From the NCBI RefSeq assembly GCF_039524015.1, contig NZ_BAAAGF010000007.1, forward strand, positions 1 through 5,428: DNA of 5,428 nucleotides, read 5' to 3'. The translations under genes were made by a program, and so were the position numbers. Origin of the DNA: Gaetbulibacter_B jejuensis (GTDB taxonomy: Bacteria; Bacteroidota; Bacteroidia; Flavobacteriales; Flavobacteriaceae). Positions within the stretch are counted from its first letter, which is position 1. Every line of letters begins with the position of its first letter. Below are positions 1 to 5,428 of the stretch, piece after piece. Below the pieces are notes generated by a model, which did no database searches, was not told the origin of the DNA, and saw only the letters and a list, made by a program, of their open reading frames with translations.

Positions 1-50
1 ATGTAAAGTATTGGTTTATAGGTTGGGCGAAATTTTTCAAGAAAAACATT
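1..50. other. Upstream flank, no gene seen
   Basis: This A+T-rich stretch precedes the first promoter. I see no open reading frame of useful length, no TAnnTTTG box and no terminator-like hairpin in it. It could be the tail of an upstream intergenic region. The A-rich part near its end runs into the A-tracts described with promoter P1. Confidence 0.5.
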
Positions 51-110
51 AAAAAAAAGTAAAAAAAAGTTTGCGATAAAGAAAAAATAGGTTGTATATT
101 TGCAGCCGCT
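51..110 (+). promoter_or_regulatory. rRNA promoter P1 (Bacteroidota type) with upstream A-tracts
   Basis: The -7 box TATATTTG at 95-102 fits the Bacteroidota sigma consensus TAnnTTTG exactly. A -33 box TTTG lies at 70-73, leaving 21 bases to the -7 box, within the usual range for this phylum. Two runs of eight A lie directly upstream (51-58 and 61-68) and resemble an UP element; that role is inferred. The bases after the -7 box (CAGCCGCT) are G+C-rich in an A+T-rich setting, and the transcript should start a few bases downstream, around 107-112. A short hairpin (114-117 with 122-125, loop GGAA, a GNRA tetraloop) would lie near the RNA 5' end. Confidence 0.85.
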
Positions 111-180
111 AAAAACGGGAACGTTGAGGCAAAAAGTTCACAAGAAATACTGATTAAGAAAAGGGTTTTGAAATGTTTCG

Positions 181-250
181 AAAAAATTTTCAAAAAAAAA
201 TCAAAAAAGATTGTGGGATAAAAAAAAGGGTTTTATATTTGCACCCGCTT
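181..250 (+). promoter_or_regulatory. rRNA promoter P2 (Bacteroidota type) with upstream A-tracts
   Basis: The -7 box TATATTTG at 234-241 is identical to that of P1 and is preceded by a -33 box TTG at 211-213 with a 20-base spacer. A-tracts at 181-186, 192-200 and 203-208 take the place of an UP element. The start region CACCCGCTT differs from that of P1 by one base over the shared stretch. The resemblance in boxes, A-tracts and start region suggests P1 and P2 arose by tandem duplication about 139 bases apart. P2 is the promoter nearer the 16S gene; which is stronger cannot be read from sequence. Confidence 0.87.
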
Positions 251-266
251 AACCGATAAGACGGTT
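251..266 (+). other. Short hairpin at the start of the P2 transcript
   Basis: AACCG at 251-255 pairs with CGGTT at 262-266 across a six-base loop. It lies at or just after the expected P2 start site, so it would form the 5' end of the P2 transcript. A role in protecting the nascent leader is possible but is inference only; there is no U-run after it, so it is not a terminator. Confidence 0.5.
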
Positions 267-280
267 TAGAAGAGAAGATA

Positions 281-300
281 AAAGTTCATTAACATATTGA
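281..300 (+). promoter_or_regulatory. boxA-like antitermination element in the 16S leader
   Basis: The stretch GTTCATTAACA at 284-294 resembles the E. coli rrn boxA (GCTCTTTAACA), matching 9 of 11 bases. The whole 20 bases recur at 2265-2284 in the 16S-23S spacer with one change (A to G at position 291). In E. coli, boxA occurs in exactly these two places, the leader and the spacer before 23S, and is bound by NusB/NusE so that rRNA transcription resists Rho. Assigning that role here is an inference from position, repetition and sequence likeness. The right part of the element can also pair with 5233-5244 in the 23S-5S spacer. Confidence 0.6.
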
Positions 301-313
301 ATTGACAGCGTAA

Positions 314-339
314 AATTAGCATTGGAAACGATGTTAATT
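314..339 (+). other. Leader hairpin with GAAA tetraloop
   Basis: Bases 314-324 pair with 329-339 to form an 11-base-pair stem with two G-U pairs (319 with 334, 323 with 330) closed by a GAAA tetraloop at 325-328. It stands between the boxA-like element and the left arm of the 16S processing stem. Hairpins between boxA and the mature 16S are common in bacterial leaders and help order folding and processing; that role is inferred here. Confidence 0.6.
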
Positions 340-342
340 AAA

Positions 343-392
343 CAAAAGAATAGACCATTTTGAGTACTGAATAAAATTCCATATTAGTTGTT
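343..392 (+). other. Left arm of the pre-16S processing stem
   Basis: Two blocks pair with the spacer after 16S. Block 343-361 pairs with 1973-1991 at 18 of 19 positions, counting G-U pairs. Block 377-392 pairs with 1947-1962 at 15 of 16 positions. Between them lies a loosely paired internal loop (362-376 against 1963-1972). The long helix would bring the two ends of 16S together and is the expected cutting site for an RNase III-type enzyme. The pairing was found by eye; the enzyme and cut positions are not visible in the sequence. Confidence 0.75.
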
Positions 393-411
393 AAATAATA
401 TTTAAGATTTA

Positions 412-1939
<1,528 letters not shown>

Positions 1940-1946
1940 AGAGAAA

Positions 1947-1991
1947 GACGACTAATAAGGAAGTTCAAAAAAGGAATAGTCTGTTCTTTTG
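1947..1991 (+). other. Right arm of the pre-16S processing stem
   Basis: Block 1947-1962 pairs with leader bases 377-392, and block 1973-1991 pairs with 343-361, including an unbroken run of 13 pairs (1979-1991 with 343-355, one G-U). It begins 8 bases after the estimated 16S 3' end and ends about 30 bases before tRNA-Ile, so cutting here would separate pre-16S from the tRNAs. The bases from 1992 to 2020 show nothing else I can name. Confidence 0.75.
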
Positions 1992-2020
1992 CTGTTAATT
2001 TAAATGATCTATTATAGTAG

Positions 2021-2094
2021 AGTCTCATAGCTCAGCTGGTTAGAGCGCTACACTGATAATGTAGAGGTCGGCAGTTCGAGTCTGCCTGAGACTA
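2021..2094 (+). tRNA. ileT: tRNA-Ile (anticodon GAU)
   Basis: A complete cloverleaf reads off directly. The acceptor stem is AGTCTCA (2021-2027) with TGAGACT (2087-2093), all seven pairs Watson-Crick. The anticodon stem is CTACA with TGTAG around loop CTGATAA, with anticodon GAT at 2055-2057. The T arm is GGCAG-TTCGAGT-CTGCC (2070-2086). The discriminator is A at 2094. The following bases are CTA, so the CCA end is not encoded and must be added by the nucleotidyltransferase. It reads the isoleucine codons AUC and AUU. Its place after 16S and before tRNA-Ala is the classic spacer arrangement. The symbol is the conventional one for this position. Confidence 0.97.
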
Positions 2095-2124
2095 CTAAAT
2101 TAATAGGAAATTCTGGAAGTTGAG

Positions 2125-2147
2125 TAGTGGTTATAGTCTAACTACTA
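2125..2147 (+). other. Hairpin between tRNA-Ile and tRNA-Ala
   Basis: Bases 2125-2133 pair with 2139-2147 (nine pairs, one G-U) around a five-base loop TAGTC. It occupies the middle of the 80-base gap between the tRNAs and overlaps a run of short ACTAACT-like repeats reaching to about 2168. It has no U-run and is not a terminator. It may keep the two tRNAs from misfolding together or mark a processing site; neither is shown by the sequence. Confidence 0.5.
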
Positions 2148-2174
2148 ACTACTATGTACTAACGACTAGTATAT

Positions 2175-2248
2175 GGGGGATTAGCTCAGCTGGCTAGAGC
2201 GCCTGCCTTGCACGCAGGAGGTCATCGGTTCGACTCCGATATTCTCCA
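2175..2248 (+). tRNA. alaT: tRNA-Ala (anticodon UGC)
   Basis: The acceptor stem is GGGGGAT (2175-2181) with ATTCTCC (2241-2247), which places a G-U wobble at positions 3-70, the identity signal recognised by alanyl-tRNA synthetase. There is a second G-U pair at 5-68. The anticodon stem is CCTGC with GCAGG around loop CTTGCAC, with anticodon TGC at 2209-2211. The T arm is ATCGG-TTCGACT-CCGAT (2224-2240). The discriminator is A at 2248, followed by CAA, so CCA is not encoded. It reads GCN alanine codons. The symbol is the conventional one for the spacer tRNA-Ala. Confidence 0.97.
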
Positions 2249-2264
2249 CAATAGCGAAAGCTAA

Positions 2265-2284
2265 AAAGTTCATTGACATATTGA
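2265..2284 (+). promoter_or_regulatory. Second boxA-like element, in the spacer before 23S
   Basis: These 20 bases repeat the leader element at 281-300 with 19 identical positions. The boxA-like part is GTTCATTGACA at 2268-2278. Position and repetition match the second boxA of E. coli rrn spacers, which renews antitermination before the long 23S gene. Its right half lies within the 23S processing stem (from 2273), so bound as boxA and paired as stem would be alternative states. The antitermination role is inferred. Confidence 0.6.
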
Positions 2285-2295
2285 AAAAGATACAT
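2273..2295 (+). other. Left arm of the pre-23S processing stem
   Basis: Bases 2273-2295 pair with 5222-5244 in the 23S-5S spacer without a break: 23 pairs, of which three are G-U (2275 with 5242, 2289 with 5228, 2291 with 5226). After a small internal loop, 2297-2302 can pair with 5211-5216. A helix this long joining the two flanks of 23S is the classic RNase III substrate. It lies about 80 bases upstream of the mature 23S end. Confidence 0.82.
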
Positions 2296-2326
2296 GAAAA
2301 TTAGATAGAAATATTTAATAAAATTA

Positions 2327-2349
2327 AATTATTGTAACGAGCAATAATT
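2327..2349 (+). other. Hairpin upstream of 23S with ATTGTAAC repeat
   Basis: AATTATTG (2327-2334) pairs with CAATAATT (2342-2349) in eight unbroken pairs around a seven-base loop TAACGAG. The octamer ATTGTAAC also occurs twice, at 2331-2338 and 2347-2354. The hairpin lies inside the pre-23S loop, between the processing stem and the mature 5' end. It may guide final trimming of the 23S 5' end; that is inference. Confidence 0.5.
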
Positions 2350-2375
2350 GTAACTCATTAAAAAGACAAAAAGTA

Positions 2376-5191
<2,816 letters not shown>

Positions 5192-5221
5192 CGCCTGTTT
5201 TTTTAGAGTGAATTTTTAAAA

Positions 5222-5244
5222 ATGTGTTTTTTTCAATATGTTAA
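5222..5244 (+). other. Right arm of the pre-23S processing stem
   Basis: This stretch, including TTTTTTTCAATATGTTAA at 5227-5244, pairs with 2273-2295. It starts about 30 bases after the 23S 3' end. Its part 5233-5244 is also fully complementary to the leader element at 289-300 (12 Watson-Crick pairs), so two partners exist for the same sequence. The rest of the 23S-5S spacer (5192-5221 and 5245-5277) holds a seven-T run at 5198-5204 with no local hairpin before it, and a weak four-pair hairpin (5255-5258 with 5264-5267). Confidence 0.8.
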
Positions 5245-5277
5245 AATATTAGTGCCTTGTTTTAAGGACAAAGATTT

Positions 5278-5382
<105 letters not shown>

Positions 5383-5388
5383 TTTTAG

Positions 5389-5428
5389 AAAAGCATTCAT
5401 AATTTTATGAATGCTTTTTTTTTGTTTT
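5389..5428 (+). terminator. Intrinsic terminator of the rRNA operon
   Basis: A perfect 13-pair stem, 5389-5401 with 5406-5418 (core GCATTCAT/ATGAATGC), closes a four-base loop. The T-run 5415-5423 follows, then G and four more T. It lies seven bases after the 5S end, so transcription should stop here. The stem is A+T-rich apart from three G-C pairs. The A-run on its left side pairs with the T-run and could also make it act on transcripts arriving from the right. Confidence 0.92.

Noticed and set aside
1..411. Possible small protein, CRISPR array or riboswitch in the upstream region
   Set aside because: No open frame of useful length, no regularly spaced repeats and no known riboswitch core were seen. 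The A-tracts and repeats are explained by two promoters and the rRNA leader.

Overview
This window is one complete ribosomal RNA operon (rrn) on the + strand, in the order 16S rRNA, tRNA-Ile(GAU), tRNA-Ala(UGC), 23S rRNA, 5S rRNA, ending in a strong intrinsic terminator at the right edge. I see no protein-coding gene; every open reading frame of any length lies over or opposite rRNA.

The organism is a member of the Bacteroidota, most probably a flavobacterium (family Flavobacteriaceae). Two promoters have the Bacteroidota -7 box TAnnTTTG. The 16S has the flavobacterial wording of several regions, for example GTCAAGCCATGG after the 1400 region, GGTGAAATGCATAGATATTAC, and GGAACACCTCC at the 3' end. 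The spacers are very A+T-rich. From memory the 16S looks like the marine Winogradskyella/Lacinutrix/Olleya part of the family, but I cannot fix a genus without a database comparison.

Layout. Positions 1-411 hold no gene. They carry two tandem promoters (P1 with -7 box at 95-102, P2 at 234-241), each preceded by A-tracts, and a leader with a boxA-like element, a GAAA-capped hairpin and the left arm of the 16S processing stem. The 16S gene runs from about 412 to 1939. The 16S-23S spacer (1940-2375) holds the right arm of the 16S stem, the two tRNAs, a second near-identical boxA-like element and the left arm of the 23S processing stem. The 23S gene runs from about 2376 to 5191 with no intron or intervening sequence. 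The 23S-5S spacer (5192-5277) holds the right arm of the 23S stem. The 5S gene is at about 5278-5382 and the terminator at 5389-5428.

How it works together. One transcript started at P1 or P2 would carry all five RNAs. Long-range pairing of 343-392 with 1947-1991 loops out pre-16S, and pairing of 2273-2295 with 5222-5244 loops out pre-23S, giving double-stranded sites for an RNase III-type enzyme. The tRNAs lie between the two stems and lack an encoded CCA end. The boxA-like elements sit where rrn antitermination sites sit in other bacteria.

No previously undescribed system is evident. The points worth a second look are the duplicated promoter-leader module, the repeated boxA-like element that is also one arm of the 23S stem, and paired base changes at drug-binding and decoding sites of 16S and 23S, which are probably lineage traits.
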